From: an uncultured Oleiphilus sp.
GTDB lineage: Bacteria; Pseudomonadota; Gammaproteobacteria; Pseudomonadales; Oleiphilaceae
Assembly: GCA_913020045.1 (NCBI GenBank)
Contig: CAJWBE010000006.1
Coordinates: 62,001 to 126,000, forward strand
Length of the DNA: 64,000 bases
Direction of reading: 5' to 3'
Shown here piece by piece: positions 18,467 through 28,400 of the stretch. Below the pieces are notes generated by a model that was given only the letters and a program-made list of their open reading frames with translations, searched no databases and was not told the origin of the DNA. Within the stretch, counting starts at the first letter, position 1; each line of letters opens with the position of its first letter. Made by a program: the position numbers and the translations under genes.

Positions 18467-19225
18467 TTATGCCTTCGCTTTTTCGTCAATACCAAGCCAG
18501 CCGTAGCCACGCTCTTCTAACTCAAGGGCAAGTTCTTTGCCGCCTGATTTGATGATCTTTCCATTCGCAAGAACGTGCACATAGTCAGGCACAATGTAGT
18601 CCAGTAGTCGCTGATAATGCGTCACCATAATCACCGCGCGGTCAGGAGAACGAAGTGCATTCACGCCGTCCGCGACGACGCGCAAAGCATCGATATCCAA
18701 ACCCGAGTCGGTCTCATCGAGAATGGCTAACTTCGGTTCGAGCATCAGCATCTGCATGATCTCATTACGCTTTTTCTCGCCGCCTGAGAAACCTTCGTTT
18801 ACACCGCGCTTTAGAAACGACGGGTCGAGATTGACCTGTTGGATTTTTTGCTTCGCAAGCTTCATAAATTCAGCCGCGTTAATCTCATCTTGTCCACGGT
18901 GCTGACGAATATTGTTAATCGCCGTTTTCATAAACTGCAAATTGCTTACGCCGGGGATTTCGACAGGGTATTGGAACGCTAAAAACACTCCTTCGCGGGC
19001 GCGGTCTTCGGTAGACATGTCGAGTAGGTCATTGCCCTCAAGTGACACACTGCCACCATTGACTTCATACGCCTCGTTGCCCGCTAATACTTGGGATAAT
19101 GTACTTTTTCCTGATCCGTTGGGGCCCATGATGGCATGTACTTCGCCCGCTTTTACTTCTAGGTTCAAACCGGTGAGGATTTGCTTATCTTCGACGCTTG
19201 CCTGCAGATTAGAAATACTTAGCAT
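18467..19225 (-). CDS. sufC: Fe-S assembly ATPase SufC
   Basis: ABC-type ATPase that drives conformational change of SufBD. The 252 residues contain Walker A GPNGSGKST near 36, the signature FSGGEKKRNEIMQ near 147 and Walker B LAILDETDSGLDIDAL near 170, plus the switch His in MVTHYQRLL. It lies 108 bp after sufB, the largest gap in the operon; I see no promoter or terminator in that gap. Confidence 0.97.
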   Translation of the reverse strand: MLSISNLQASVEDKQILTGLNLEVKAGEVHAIMGPNGSGKSTLSQVLAGNEAYEVNGGSVSLEGNDLLDMSTEDRAREGVFLAFQYPVEIPGVSNLQFMKTAINNIRQHRGQDEINAAEFMKLAKQKIQQVNLDPSFLKRGVNEGFSGGEKKRNEIMQMLMLEPKLAILDETDSGLDIDALRVVADGVNALRSPDRAVIMVTHYQRLLDYIVPDYVHVLANGKIIKSGGKELALELEERGYGWLGIDEKAKA

Positions 19226-19333
19226 TTTGTTCTCTCTCTCAATGGTCGATAGGTCTATGCCATCGATCCGAAATTCTTTTAAAGGTCTTCGCCGCTTAGG
19301 CCAGACACACTATAGATATGTTAATACCGGCCT

Positions 19334-20782
19334 CTAGCCGACCGAGCCTTCAAGGCTCACTTCCAGTAATTTTGTCGCTTCAACCGCAAACTCCATAGGA
19401 AGCTCTTTGAACACCTCTTTGCAGAAGCCATTTACGATCATCGATACGGCATGTTCCGTGTCGATGCCCCGCTGCTGACAAAGAAACAACTGGTCATCGC
19501 TCACTTTAGATGTAGTCGCTTCATGTTCGAGTACGGCGCTTTTGTTTTTGCTTTCAATGTAGGGGAAGGTATGCGCGCCACATTTATCACCAATCAGCAG
19601 TGAATCGCACTGGGTGTAGTTACGAGCATTTTCAGCGTTGGGGCCGATTCGCACTAGACCGCGATAACTGCTATCGCTTTTACCGGCGGAAATTCCTTTT
19701 GAAATGATCGTACTACGAGTGTTCTTGCCTAGATGGATCATTTTTGTGCCGGTGTCGGCTTGCTGGAAGTTATTGGTAAGCGCGACTGAGTAGAACTCAC
19801 CCACGCTGTTTTCGCCCCGCAGCACACAGCTTGGGTATTTCCATGTAATGGCAGAACCTGTTTCCACTTGCGTCCAGCTAACCTTGGAGTTTTTCCCAAT
19901 GCAAGCAGCTCGCTTGGTTACGAAATTGTAGATGCCGCCTTTACCTTCTTCATCACCTGGGTACCAGTTTTGTACCGTAGAATATTTGATTTCAGAGTCG
20001 TCTAGCAGCACCAGTTCGACAACCGCAGCATGAAGCTGATTTTCGTCTCGCATTGGCGCCGTGCAGCCTTCTAAATAGCTAACATGACTGCCGACATCTG
20101 CGATAATCAATGTGCGCTCGAACTGCCCCGTATTTGCTTCGTTTATTCTGAAGTAGGTAGACAGCTCGAGTGGGCAACGCACACCCTTAGGTATGTAGAC
20201 AAATGATCCATCACTAAATACGGCAGAGTTGAGAGCAGCGTAAAAATTGTCTTTTTGCGGAACGACGCTGCCAAGGTATTTTTTGATCAATTCTGGATGC
20301 TTATGAACCGCTTCTGAAATAGGGCAAAAAATAACGCCCGCTTCAGTCAGCTTCTCTTTAAAGGTCGTTCCAATAGACACACTGTCAAACACAGCATCTA
20401 CCGCTACGCCTGCCAAACGAGCCCTTTCGTGCAGGGGAATACCTAGCTTTTCGTAAGTTCTGAGAAGCTCTGGATCAACTTCGTCCAAGCTCTTCGGCGC
20501 ATCGTCTTTGGATTTTGGCGCAGAAAAGTAGGCAATGTCGTTAAAGTCCACTTTAGGAAAGTTGACGTGCGCCCATTCTGGCTCCGCCATTTCAAGCCAT
20601 TGGCCGTAGGCTTTGAGGCGCCATTCAAGTAGCCACTCAGGCTCGCCTTTTTTTGCTGAAATTCGGCGGATGACGTCTTCATTGAGGCCAGGCTCAAAGG
20701 TCTCCGACTCGATGTTTGTCACGAACCCATGTTCGTAATCCCGTTTGATGAGATCTTTTACAGCTTTATCTGATTCAGACAT
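19334..20782 (-). CDS. sufB: Fe-S scaffold component SufB
   Basis: Main scaffold subunit on which the cluster is built. At 482 residues it has the standard N-terminal region ([40 protein letters not shown]) and the C-terminal [20 protein letters not shown] and [19 protein letters not shown] motifs. It is the first gene of the suf operon. No regulator gene (iscR/sufR) precedes it in the window, but an IscR-type box overlaps the likely promoter about 200 bp upstream. Confidence 0.97.
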   Translation of the reverse strand: MSESDKAVKDLIKRDYEHGFVTNIESETFEPGLNEDVIRRISAKKGEPEWLLEWRLKAYGQWLEMAEPEWAHVNFPKVDFNDIAYFSAPKSKDDAPKSLDEVDPELLRTYEKLGIPLHERARLAGVAVDAVFDSVSIGTTFKEKLTEAGVIFCPISEAVHKHPELIKKYLGSVVPQKDNFYAALNSAVFSDGSFVYIPKGVRCPLELSTYFRINEANTGQFERTLIIADVGSHVSYLEGCTAPMRDENQLHAAVVELVLLDDSEIKYSTVQNWYPGDEEGKGGIYNFVTKRAACIGKNSKVSWTQVETGSAITWKYPSCVLRGENSVGEFYSVALTNNFQQADTGTKMIHLGKNTRSTIISKGISAGKSDSSYRGLVRIGPNAENARNYTQCDSLLIGDKCGAHTFPYIESKNKSAVLEHEATTSKVSDDQLFLCQQRGIDTEHAVSMIVNGFCKEVFKELPMEFAVEATKLLEVSLEGSVG

Positions 20783-20972
20783 TGCGACTTTTCTCTATAC
20801 CAATGTGGTCTGTGTGAGCGTTTCGTGCGGCAGTTTGATGTGCAGCAAAAACCGTTATCAAGTCAGGCTTCTCAGCCCCGTTTTGTTCGTTATGATTATT
20901 TTGGGATTACTTGGTGGATCGATTAGCGCTTCGCCTAATGTATTGAAAGGCGGCAACTCGATTCGGATGAGG
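20783..20972 (-). other. suf 5' leader, no gene seen
   Basis: About 190 bp between the predicted suf promoter and sufB. Reading the minus strand, I find no ATG-started frame and no clear terminator. The plus strand has a frame of about 79 codons that overlaps sufB and lacks a ribosome site; I consider it chance. Confidence 0.4.
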
Positions 20973-21001
20973 ATTGTACAATAACCTAGTAAATTAGTCA
21001 G
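20973..21001 (-). promoter_or_regulatory. Probable suf operon promoter
   Basis: On the minus strand, CTGACT (-35) and TACAAT (-10) are separated by exactly 17 bp. Transcription would start near 20966. The -35 is inside the IscR-like box, the geometry expected for repression. Confidence 0.6.
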
Positions 21002-21005
21002 GTAT
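20981..21005 (-). promoter_or_regulatory. IscR type-1-like binding site at the suf promoter
   Basis: The 25 bp read ATA-ACCTAG-TAAATTAGTCAGGTAT on the plus strand. The right half TTAGTCAGGTAT matches the known IscR type-1 half-site well; the left half matches 8 of 12 positions. It overlaps the -35 and spacer of the suf promoter. No iscR gene is in the window, so the regulator would act in trans. Confidence 0.55.
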
Positions 21006-21188
21006 TTTTTTTACACACTCATCCAGCGTAAAAACAGCGTGAATTGTAGTGGTTTTTGAGCGCGGGTAAAACCGTTAACCGAGCCTCTGCGGAGTTTTTG
21101 CACCTTCGTTTCGTGTGCTTCCTAGATTATTTGCTAGATTAAGTACATGGTGGACTAAATTCAATGGTTTGAGTTGGATGGCAACAAG

Positions 21189-22454
21189 ATGGCTTTAGGC
21201 GAACACAATTATAATACCTATGAAGTTAACAAGTCTCTGGTCAGAGAAAAAGTACGGGTATGTGACTTATTGTTGGGTATGTACGTCGTCGAATTAGACC
21301 GCCCTTGGTTAGAAACGCCATTTCTGTATCAAGGTTTTATTATCAGTTCGGAAGAAGAAATAGATCAGCTGACTGACTTTTGCGATCACGTGTTTATTGA
21401 TGTGGCGCAAACCGAAATCAAATACAAAGATAAAGGGCGCGAACGTCAGCACGTAAAAACGCGTCGTATCAATAAAGTATCAATGGAAAAGGCTTTGCCG
21501 GCTGCGATTGCCGACTATGATCATGCCAAGCGAACTGTCGATAATGTATTAAGCTCTTTGCGATTGTCCCACGACATTAATACCAACGAAGTCAAAACCG
21601 CCGTGAAAAGCTGCGTCAAAAGTGTGCTCAAAAACCCAAATGCTTTGATGTGGTTAGCTCAAATCAAGAACAAAGACGACTACACCGCTGAACATAGCTT
21701 GCGAGTTTCAGTGATGTCGGTGGCCTTGGGCCGTGAGCTCGACCTACTTGAGCAGGAGTTAGAAGATCTTGGAGTCGCGGGCATGCTGCATGATGTGGGT
21801 AAAGTGCGTATTCCTGACGAAATTCTCAATAAAGAAGGCTCCTTAACGCGTGATGAATATGATGTGATTAAAACGCATGCAACGGCGGGTCGAAGCTTGT
21901 TAATGTCGAAATCAGATGTTCCTCCGGTCACCGTGGATGTTGCGTATTGTCACCATGAACATATCAATGGCAAGGGCTATCCTCGGGGGGTCAGTGGTGA
22001 AAAGATTCCTTATTTTGCAAAAATAGTCAGTGTTGTTGATGCGTTTGATGCCATTACCAGTGACCGTGTTTACAGCAATGGCCGCTCGGTTCTAGAGGCG
22101 TTACGTATTCTCTACGACTGCCGTGGACAGCAGTTTGATGAAGAGATAGTGCGTGCGTTTATTCGGTTGGTCGGCATTTACCCTCCAGGTCATATTGCAG
22201 AGCTAACGAGTGGTGAGGTTGGCATTATTTTATCGTGCCCACCACGTAACAAACTAAAGCCGAAGCTGATTATTGTGCGAGACAAAAATAAGAAAACCTG
22301 CGCTGAACGTATTATCGATTTGAGCACGCGTCAAAAAGATGAGACGGGTAATGCAATCCGGGTTAAAGAGATATTCTCGGACGGTGCGTTCGGTGTACAG
22401 CTTCAGGAATACAAAGATAAAGGTTTGAAATTTGGCGTCGCGACTGGCGGTTAA
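21189..22454 (+). CDS. HD-GYP domain cyclic-di-GMP phosphodiesterase with DUF3391
   Basis: Likely hydrolyses c-di-GMP. The 421-residue protein has an N-terminal DUF3391 segment (REKVRVCDLLLGMYVVELDRPW) and an intact HD-GYP domain from about 135: AEHSLRVSVMSVALG, MLHDVGKVRIPDEIL, KTHATAGRSLL, then HHEHINGKGYPRGVSGEKIP with all catalytic elements. The start is taken as ATG 21189, preceded by GGATGG; an in-frame TTG at 21174 is the alternative. It is monocistronic and divergent from suf. It contrasts with the degenerate HD-GYP at 48.5 kb. Confidence 0.92.
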   Translation: MALGEHNYNTYEVNKSLVREKVRVCDLLLGMYVVELDRPWLETPFLYQGFIISSEEEIDQLTDFCDHVFIDVAQTEIKYKDKGRERQHVKTRRINKVSMEKALPAAIADYDHAKRTVDNVLSSLRLSHDINTNEVKTAVKSCVKSVLKNPNALMWLAQIKNKDDYTAEHSLRVSVMSVALGRELDLLEQELEDLGVAGMLHDVGKVRIPDEILNKEGSLTRDEYDVIKTHATAGRSLLMSKSDVPPVTVDVAYCHHEHINGKGYPRGVSGEKIPYFAKIVSVVDAFDAITSDRVYSNGRSVLEALRILYDCRGQQFDEEIVRAFIRLVGIYPPGHIAELTSGEVGIILSCPPRNKLKPKLIIVRDKNKKTCAERIIDLSTRQKDETGNAIRVKEIFSDGAFGVQLQEYKDKGLKFGVATGG

Positions 22455-22498
22455 CGCTCGCGCTTTCTGTTTTTTAACGGCTTTGCTGTTGCAGCGCC

Positions 22499-23239
22499 TT
22501 AAGATGTTGGGTCGACAGGGAAGGGCATTGTCTTCAGGTGTTGCTTTCCCGCTTGGTCTATCTCTAAATACCAGATTTCTTTGTCCCAATCCCCTAATAC
22601 GATGCGTTGAGCTTTTTGATCATTAACGGTTAGGTTGTGCACGGCTGGTCGGTGTGTGTGTCCGTGGATTAATGTGTCGACATCATGTTGAGCCAGTACC
22701 TTCGGAATTTCTTCTGGCGTAACATCCATTATTTCCATGTCTTTGGACTGATTGTTCGCTTGGCTCATCGCACGCAGTTGCTGTGCTGTGATTTTTCGTT
22801 CTTCGATTGGTCTCTTCAGGAATGGCTCGAGAAACGAAGGGTTGCGAATAGTGGCTCTAAACTTCATGTAGCCAATGTCAGCTGTGCATAGGCTATCGCC
22901 GTGCATTAGTAGCGTATCTACGCCATTTAGATTAACGACACAGGGGTCTTCTAATAACTGAGCGCCGGTTTGCTCTGAAAATAACTGACCGACCAGAAAG
23001 TCACGATTACCGTGCATGAAGTACAGCTTTTTCCCGCTCGCAGTAAACTTCTTCAAGCGCTGCTTAATGAGCACTTGAAGTACGGTATCTTCGTCATCGC
23101 CAATCCAACTTTCGAAAAAGTCACCCAGTATGTAAAGGGTATCGGCTTTGCTTTCTACCCAGTCCATAAAATAAAGAAACGCCCCGGTGATATCGGGGCG
23201 ATCTTCTTCCAGATGCAGATCGGAAATAAAGTAGATCAT
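22499..23239 (-). CDS. lpxH: UDP-2,3-diacylglucosamine diphosphatase LpxH
   Basis: Peripheral membrane Mn enzyme of lipid A synthesis that yields lipid X. The 246-residue protein has the calcineurin-like motifs ISDLHLEEDRPD, LGDFFESWIGDD, MHGNRDFLVG, MHGDSLC and HGHTHRPAVH. It overlaps nothing and follows ppiB by 6 bp, the common ppiB-lpxH pair. Confidence 0.97.
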   Translation of the reverse strand: MIYFISDLHLEEDRPDITGAFLYFMDWVESKADTLYILGDFFESWIGDDEDTVLQVLIKQRLKKFTASGKKLYFMHGNRDFLVGQLFSEQTGAQLLEDPCVVNLNGVDTLLMHGDSLCTADIGYMKFRATIRNPSFLEPFLKRPIEERKITAQQLRAMSQANNQSKDMEIMDVTPEEIPKVLAQHDVDTLIHGHTHRPAVHNLTVNDQKAQRIVLGDWDKEIWYLEIDQAGKQHLKTMPFPVDPTS

Positions 23240-23245
23240 GCTGTC

Positions 23246-23746
23246 TTATTCAGACTCGACGATCGTAGCGGACTCAATCACGACATTGTCTACAGGTACG
23301 TCTTGGTGACCACCTTTATTTGTCGTATCAACATTTTTGATTTTTTCGACAATGTCCATACCCTCAACGACTTTACCGAATACGGCGTAGCCCCAGCCTT
23401 CCATTGTTTTCGCCGTATGGTTCAGGAAGTCGTTGTCTTTAACGTTAATAAAAAATTGCGCCGAAGCCGAGTGCGGGTCCATGGTGCGAGCCATTGCGAC
23501 AGAACCATTGACATTGCTTAGGCCATTGTCGGCTTCGTTCTCAATGTTCGCCTTCGTAGTTTTTTGCTCCATATTGGTGTCGAATCCGCCACCTTGGATC
23601 ATGAAGTTGCTAATCACTCGATGAAATACCACACCGTCGTAAAACCCGTCCTTAACGTAGCTCTCAAAATTAGCCGCGGTTTTAGGAGCTTTCTCGTGGT
23701 CTAGTTCGATGGTGATATCGCCAAAATTGGTTTTTAAAAGGATCAT
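23246..23746 (-). CDS. ppiB: Cytoplasmic peptidyl-prolyl cis-trans isomerase B
   Basis: Cyclophilin-type prolyl isomerase. The 166-residue protein lacks a signal peptide, so it is cytoplasmic. [16 protein letters not shown], the [17 protein letters not shown] core and [14 protein letters not shown] are cyclophilin motifs. It is in an operon with lpxH. The cysS gene that often diverges from ppiB is not here; a flavin-reductase-like gene diverges instead. Confidence 0.96.
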   Translation of the reverse strand: MILLKTNFGDITIELDHEKAPKTAANFESYVKDGFYDGVVFHRVISNFMIQGGGFDTNMEQKTTKANIENEADNGLSNVNGSVAMARTMDPHSASAQFFINVKDNDFLNHTAKTMEGWGYAVFGKVVEGMDIVEKIKNVDTTNKGGHQDVPVDNVVIESATIVESE

Positions 23747-23992
23747 AGTTTTACCATTCAGTTGTTTGGGTGTGACTTAATTGCGCGCATTGTAGCGAAA
23801 TCATCGCGAAACCAAAATAGCGAATCCCTAAAGTCGCGTTTACTCGTGTCTTCGGCGGGTAAGTAGTTTGTTAAAATCTCTCATGAGACAATGACGAGGG
23901 AGAGCGTGCTAAGGTCTTTGTCAAAGTACCAAAGATCATTAGCGCATCGCTTTCGACACGCATTTCGCTTAGGACGATGGAGTAGGGTTTGT

Positions 23993-24595
23993 ATGAATTT
24001 TGACGTATCGGAACTAGCCGGGCAAGATCGGTATCGTTTGCTAAATGGTGGCGTAACGCCTCGACCGATTGCCTGGATTAGCACTCGATCAAAAGCGGGC
24101 ATCGATAATATTGCACCGTATTCGTTTTTTACCGTGGCTAGTTGTAATCCCCCAGTGCTGTTATATACCCAAGTAACCCAACGCAGTGGCCTCAACAAAG
24201 ATACCTTACAAAATCTGCTCGAAACAGGTGAGTGTGTAGTCAATATTGTGACTCGTGAGCTGTTAGAAAAAATGAATATCACCAGTGCCAGTATTGATAA
24301 AAACGACAGTGAGTTCGAACTCGCAGGACTTGCGCATTGTGTGAGTGAAACAGTCAGCCCGCTGTCAGTGAAAAACTCTCCTATTCGTTACGAGTGTTGC
24401 CTGCGAGAAACCATTCCCTTGGGAGATTTACCTGCCGGAGGAACCGTTGTTCTGTTAGATGTGAAGTCGATTTTTGTCAGAGACGACCTCTATCGCGACG
24501 GCCTGATCAATCAAGAATTGATTGATTCTGTTGGTAAAATGGGAGGAGATGGTTATAGTCCTACTTCCACGTACTTAGCACTAGATCGACCTTGA
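23993..24595 (+). CDS. Flavin reductase-like FMN-binding protein
   Basis: A 200-residue protein of the flavin reductase like/FMN-binding split barrel family. Typical segments are GGVTPRPIAWISTRSKAGIDNIAPYS and FFTVASCNPPVLLY near the N-terminus, then GECVVNIVTRELLEKMN. Start is ATG 23993 with AGGG five bases upstream; the frame stays open back to 23891 but the extra N-terminal part (Arg-rich) has no family support. Substrate is unknown. It stands alone, divergent from ppiB. Confidence 0.85.
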   Translation: MNFDVSELAGQDRYRLLNGGVTPRPIAWISTRSKAGIDNIAPYSFFTVASCNPPVLLYTQVTQRSGLNKDTLQNLLETGECVVNIVTRELLEKMNITSASIDKNDSEFELAGLAHCVSETVSPLSVKNSPIRYECCLRETIPLGDLPAGGTVVLLDVKSIFVRDDLYRDGLINQELIDSVGKMGGDGYSPTSTYLALDRP

Positions 24596-24699
24596 ATTCG
24601 GTCGTTAAGTTCTCGAGTTTTATTACCTTGTTAATTGCGAAGATGGGCATGTTAGCCCTGCGCAAAGGCATTGTAAGCCCTTGTTAGGATCACGCCAGC

Positions 24700-25422
24700 A
24701 TGCACGCATTGTTTGAAGAAATTGATAACCAAACCTCGCCTTTAGGCGACATTTCCTTGCGCAGAAGGCGTATGCCAGCTTTTGGTGACAGGGATATTTA
24801 TGAAGTAAAACTTGGCGATGAGTTCTTAATGTCGAGTATGTTTGTCGAAGCCGAAGAAGCGCTTTCTAGGCTAGGGCTAGCAGCAGTGCAGGGTGATAAC
24901 TTAAGTGTCGTAGTGGGCGGATTGGGCTTAGGTTACACGGCTGTTGAGGCCTTGAAAGACCCGCGCATTTCTGAGCAGTTGGTGGTTGATGCCTTGGGTA
25001 CAGTCATTGAATGGCACGAGCGCGAGCTGGTTCCGCTAGGAAAGGTTTTGAATGCGGATGCTAGAAACAGATATGTGCTGGACAGCTTTTTTGATCTGGC
25101 GACGCAACCAGAAAAAGGCTTTGACCCAATGAACAAGGGTAAGAAGTTTGATGCCATACTATTAGACATAGACCATTCGCCCACTGAATTTCTTAATGCA
25201 GCCAATGCCGGTTTTTATACAACGGAAAACCTTGCATTGATGGCACAACAGCTTAAACCCGAAGGCGTATTCGCCATGTGGTCGCAAAACTTGCCGGAAG
25301 CACAGTTTGAAACCTTGCTAAAAACAGTATTTGAGAAAGTAGACTCGCATATCGTTTCTTTCTTTAACCCCTTTCAAAACTGCGAATCGACGAACTCTGT
25401 TTATGTGTGTGTAAAGGCATAG
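24700..25422 (+). CDS. Spermidine synthase-like class I methyltransferase-fold protein
   Basis: 240 residues with a Rossmann-like nucleotide-binding motif VVVGGLGLGYTAVEAL near 70, VVDALGTVIEWHE near 95 and FDAILLDIDHSPTEF near 150, as in the spermidine synthase-like superfamily. It resembles spermidine synthases but the aminopropyl-transfer site is not obvious, and length is shorter than SpeE. It might methylate or aminopropylate a small molecule. It is monocistronic. Confidence 0.75.
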   Translation: MHALFEEIDNQTSPLGDISLRRRRMPAFGDRDIYEVKLGDEFLMSSMFVEAEEALSRLGLAAVQGDNLSVVVGGLGLGYTAVEALKDPRISEQLVVDALGTVIEWHERELVPLGKVLNADARNRYVLDSFFDLATQPEKGFDPMNKGKKFDAILLDIDHSPTEFLNAANAGFYTTENLALMAQQLKPEGVFAMWSQNLPEAQFETLLKTVFEKVDSHIVSFFNPFQNCESTNSVYVCVKA

Positions 25423-25466
25423 TGACGGGCGTTATCAGTAGATTTTCTATGAATACTTGTTGATCT

Positions 25467-26360
25467 TTAGTTCTTTGTCGCGCGACGTCCGACCCCATCC
25501 ATGTCTGCCGTTCGAACAACTAGCGCAATCCCTCCAAGAATCGCTGTCGACGCAAGCACCATCTGAAGCGTTATTTGCTCATCCAAGAATAAGGCTCCAC
25601 CCAAGGCAGTGATGACTGGCACGCTTAGTTGAACACTGGCGGCGGTCATTGCTTGTAGCTTTGGTAGTGCTGCATACCAGAGTGCATAGCCAAGCCCAGA
25701 GGCGATACCTCCCGACGCGATCGCATAAATAATGCCGAGCGAATCGACAGAAAAAGACTCGACTAAGGCTGCGCTTAGCACTAGCGTGAACGGAATAGTG
25801 CGTAAGAAATTTCCAGCCGTCATTCCGGTGGGGTCTCCAGCATGTGATTTGCCTCGCAACGAGTAGACGGCCCAAGCAATACCGGCGACGACCATCAGAG
25901 ATGCACCGGCCAAAGAGGGCGCCGATGCGCCGGGTAAGAGTAAAACCGTGAGCCCGACTAACGCGAGCACCAAGCCAGTTTTCTGTAGAGAACTCGTACG
26001 CTCACCTTTAGCAATTCCGTACCCAATCATGCTGATTTGAACGGAACCAAATAGCAGTAATGCGCCGGTGGCGGCAGGCAGGCTAATGTAAGCAAAGGAA
26101 AACCCGGCGGCATAGGTAAACAGTGCCAATGCCGAGGGCCAGCTGCCCCTCGTCTTAAACCCTTGGCCGCGTTGGCGGAGGCAAACAATTAAGCCAAGCA
26201 CTGCGGCGCCGGCGATTAAACGAATCGAGGTGAAGCTGGCAGCGTCTATTGAGGTTTGATCAAGGGCCAAGCGGCATAAGACGGAGTTGGCAGCAAAAGC
26301 GACCATCGCCAAGAGCGTAAGGGTAAAAAGACGAAGTAGGCTAGCCATAACATGAGTCAC
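25467..26360 (-). CDS. DMT-superfamily (EamA) transporter
   Basis: Inner-membrane exporter, 297 residues, with ten hydrophobic segments arranged as two EamA repeats (for example LLAMVAFAANSVLCRLALDQ at the start and ALGGALFLDEQITLQMVLAS in the second repeat). Substrate cannot be read. An in-frame second ATG at 26348 is an equally possible start. Nearby genes give no clue. Confidence 0.88.
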   Translation of the reverse strand: MTHVMASLLRLFTLTLLAMVAFAANSVLCRLALDQTSIDAASFTSIRLIAGAAVLGLIVCLRQRGQGFKTRGSWPSALALFTYAAGFSFAYISLPAATGALLLFGSVQISMIGYGIAKGERTSSLQKTGLVLALVGLTVLLLPGASAPSLAGASLMVVAGIAWAVYSLRGKSHAGDPTGMTAGNFLRTIPFTLVLSAALVESFSVDSLGIIYAIASGGIASGLGYALWYAALPKLQAMTAASVQLSVPVITALGGALFLDEQITLQMVLASTAILGGIALVVRTADMDGVGRRATKN

Positions 26361-26508
26361 TAATTAAACACGTATTCAGGCCTATTGATTTCGTTGCCAA
26401 GCCTAAGCGCTGTGACCATAGCGTGCCGACAAGGCTTGCTCAAGTGTTCCCTTGAGTTTTTGTTTGTCGGCCCGCTTATTTAGACTCTGTTGCGGAGCGT
26501 TAAGCTGA

Positions 26509-28251
26509 TCAGTTGCTGGTAGCACGAAGAAACTGACCAAAGCCTTTCTCTTTCCCCAACGAATCGCTAATGACTTCATTGTCGACGGCGACTTTACCGT
26601 TGATCAACACGTGTTTAACCAATCCCGGGTTGCGATTGACGAGGCGCTGCAAACCAAAGTTTTCCATGTCCGCCCAATGCACGTCCTCTAGGTTTTGATC
26701 AAACCCCACGGGGTCCATGACGACGACATCAGCGCGATCACCTTGGCGAATCTTGCCGGCATCAATTCCCAGCCAGTCTGCTTGTTCGCCGGTCATGCGC
26801 CAAACTGCTTTTTCTATCGACATGAGCGCTTTGTGGTTGTCGTGTGACTCTTGAATCAATTTGAGAAATCTCAGCGGCAGGTTATAAAACGCCATATTGC
26901 GAATGTGGGCGCCTGCGTCAGAAAATGTGATGAGTGTATTTTTGTCTTGTACCATGCGGGACAAAACATCTTTACGATGATTGCCGACGGTCGTGTACCA
27001 ACGCAGCTTGCGACCGAATTCGACGACTAAGTCTAGGAAAAGATCCACCACATGGATATCGCGAGCTTGCGCGACCTCCGCAAAGTTCTTACCCACAATA
27101 GAGCTGTCAGGACACTCGAGGATAATGGCGTCGCCAAAGTCTCGCTGCCAAACTCGTGGGCTGAGCTTTTCACCATAGAACTTGCGGAAGTCTCGGCGAT
27201 ATTTTTCGTCTTTCAGTAGGTCGTTGCGCTCGACTTGGTCTTTAAGATCCAGTGCCATTTCGCCTGCACCGAATTCTTCAAAAAACACGACGTCGATGCC
27301 ATCGGCATAAACTGTGAACGGGGTTGGCAGGACTTGCCAGCGGAAATTTCCACCGATCCAGTTCACGAGACGAGAGACAATCTGACCCATGGGTCGGACA
27401 GTTGGGTTTCCGCGTAAATCTATCAAGGTGATTAGCGTCGTTTTGAGTGGCTTTCGCAATAGTCCGAGAGTTTCTTTCAAATATTGGAAAATTTGTAAGG
27501 GGTTGGCCGCGTTGGGAGCGCCTTGATGGACACGATTTCGTTTACGTAGAAGATTGTTTAGACGACTGATTTCGCGCCATTTTGCATAGGTACTCGGTAA
27601 GCTTTTCGACCATTCTCGGTCACCATCAACTTTGTCCCAGGTTAGACACATTGAGGATAGTCCTAAGAAACCGGCATCCAGTGCTTCTGTCAGGGTGTCT
27701 TCCATGGTTTGCATCTCTGCAGCGGAAGGCCGCTCTTTCTTCTCGGTAGCGCGAGTAAGCCCCATCACTCCAGTGCGTAAGTCGCTATGTCCAAGAAACG
27801 AAATAAGGTTTGGGCCTAGCGGTTGTTGGTCGACAAATTCGACCCACTGATTTGGCGTTTTCCAGGTTTTGTTCTTTTGAAGTATCGGAAGTACGTTCTC
27901 ACGCGGAACTGTTTCGACGCGCGTAAAAATATCGGATGCGTCTTCTATGTCGCTGCAAATCATGCTGAGGGAGCAGCTGCCAACAAGGGCAGTGGTAACG
28001 CCATGGCGTACAGATTCTGATAGCGAAGGAGAAACAATCAACTCTGCGTCGTAATGCGTATGGGTGTCGAGAAAACCAGGCATTACCCACTGTCCTGTCG
28101 CATCAATTTCTTTGTCTGCTGAATCTTTGTCTGAGTGACTCAAGATGGCTACAACGCGATTGTCCTTAATCGCAATGTCACAGATTTTGGATGGACCGCC
28201 GGTGCCGTCGAAATAGCGTCCGTTTCGAATTAATACGTCGTAGTGGCTCAT
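26509..28251 (-). CDS. N-acyl-D-amino-acid deacylase-type amidohydrolase
   Basis: Zinc amidohydrolase of 580 residues in the D-aminoacylase family. It has the beta-sandwich start (YDVLIRNGRYFDGTGG), metal motif FLDTHTHYDAE near 62, GSCSLSM near 92, SFLGHSDLRTGVMGL near 150 and SDAGAHIRNMA near 440. It is divergent from the AraC regulator at 28.4 kb, which is a candidate regulator. Substrate could be N-acyl-D-amino acids or another amide; the family is broad. Confidence 0.83.
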   Translation of the reverse strand: MSHYDVLIRNGRYFDGTGGPSKICDIAIKDNRVVAILSHSDKDSADKEIDATGQWVMPGFLDTHTHYDAELIVSPSLSESVRHGVTTALVGSCSLSMICSDIEDASDIFTRVETVPRENVLPILQKNKTWKTPNQWVEFVDQQPLGPNLISFLGHSDLRTGVMGLTRATEKKERPSAAEMQTMEDTLTEALDAGFLGLSSMCLTWDKVDGDREWSKSLPSTYAKWREISRLNNLLRKRNRVHQGAPNAANPLQIFQYLKETLGLLRKPLKTTLITLIDLRGNPTVRPMGQIVSRLVNWIGGNFRWQVLPTPFTVYADGIDVVFFEEFGAGEMALDLKDQVERNDLLKDEKYRRDFRKFYGEKLSPRVWQRDFGDAIILECPDSSIVGKNFAEVAQARDIHVVDLFLDLVVEFGRKLRWYTTVGNHRKDVLSRMVQDKNTLITFSDAGAHIRNMAFYNLPLRFLKLIQESHDNHKALMSIEKAVWRMTGEQADWLGIDAGKIRQGDRADVVVMDPVGFDQNLEDVHWADMENFGLQRLVNRNPGLVKHVLINGKVAVDNEVISDSLGKEKGFGQFLRATSN

Positions 28252-28400
28252 AATCGCTCTCTTGTTTGCATGTTGTTTTTGTGAGGTTTGCTCTTCAGTG
28301 GGTGCACAATAGCGATAATCACTAATCGAAACTTGTCATTTGACGACAGTTTGTCCAGTATTTGCTCAGTTTTTATCATTTGTGGTGTTGGAGTGAGTTT

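Noticed and set aside
23891-23992. N-terminal extension of the flavin reductase-like gene
   Set aside because: Arg-rich, outside the family domain, and AGGG sits before the internal ATG 23993.
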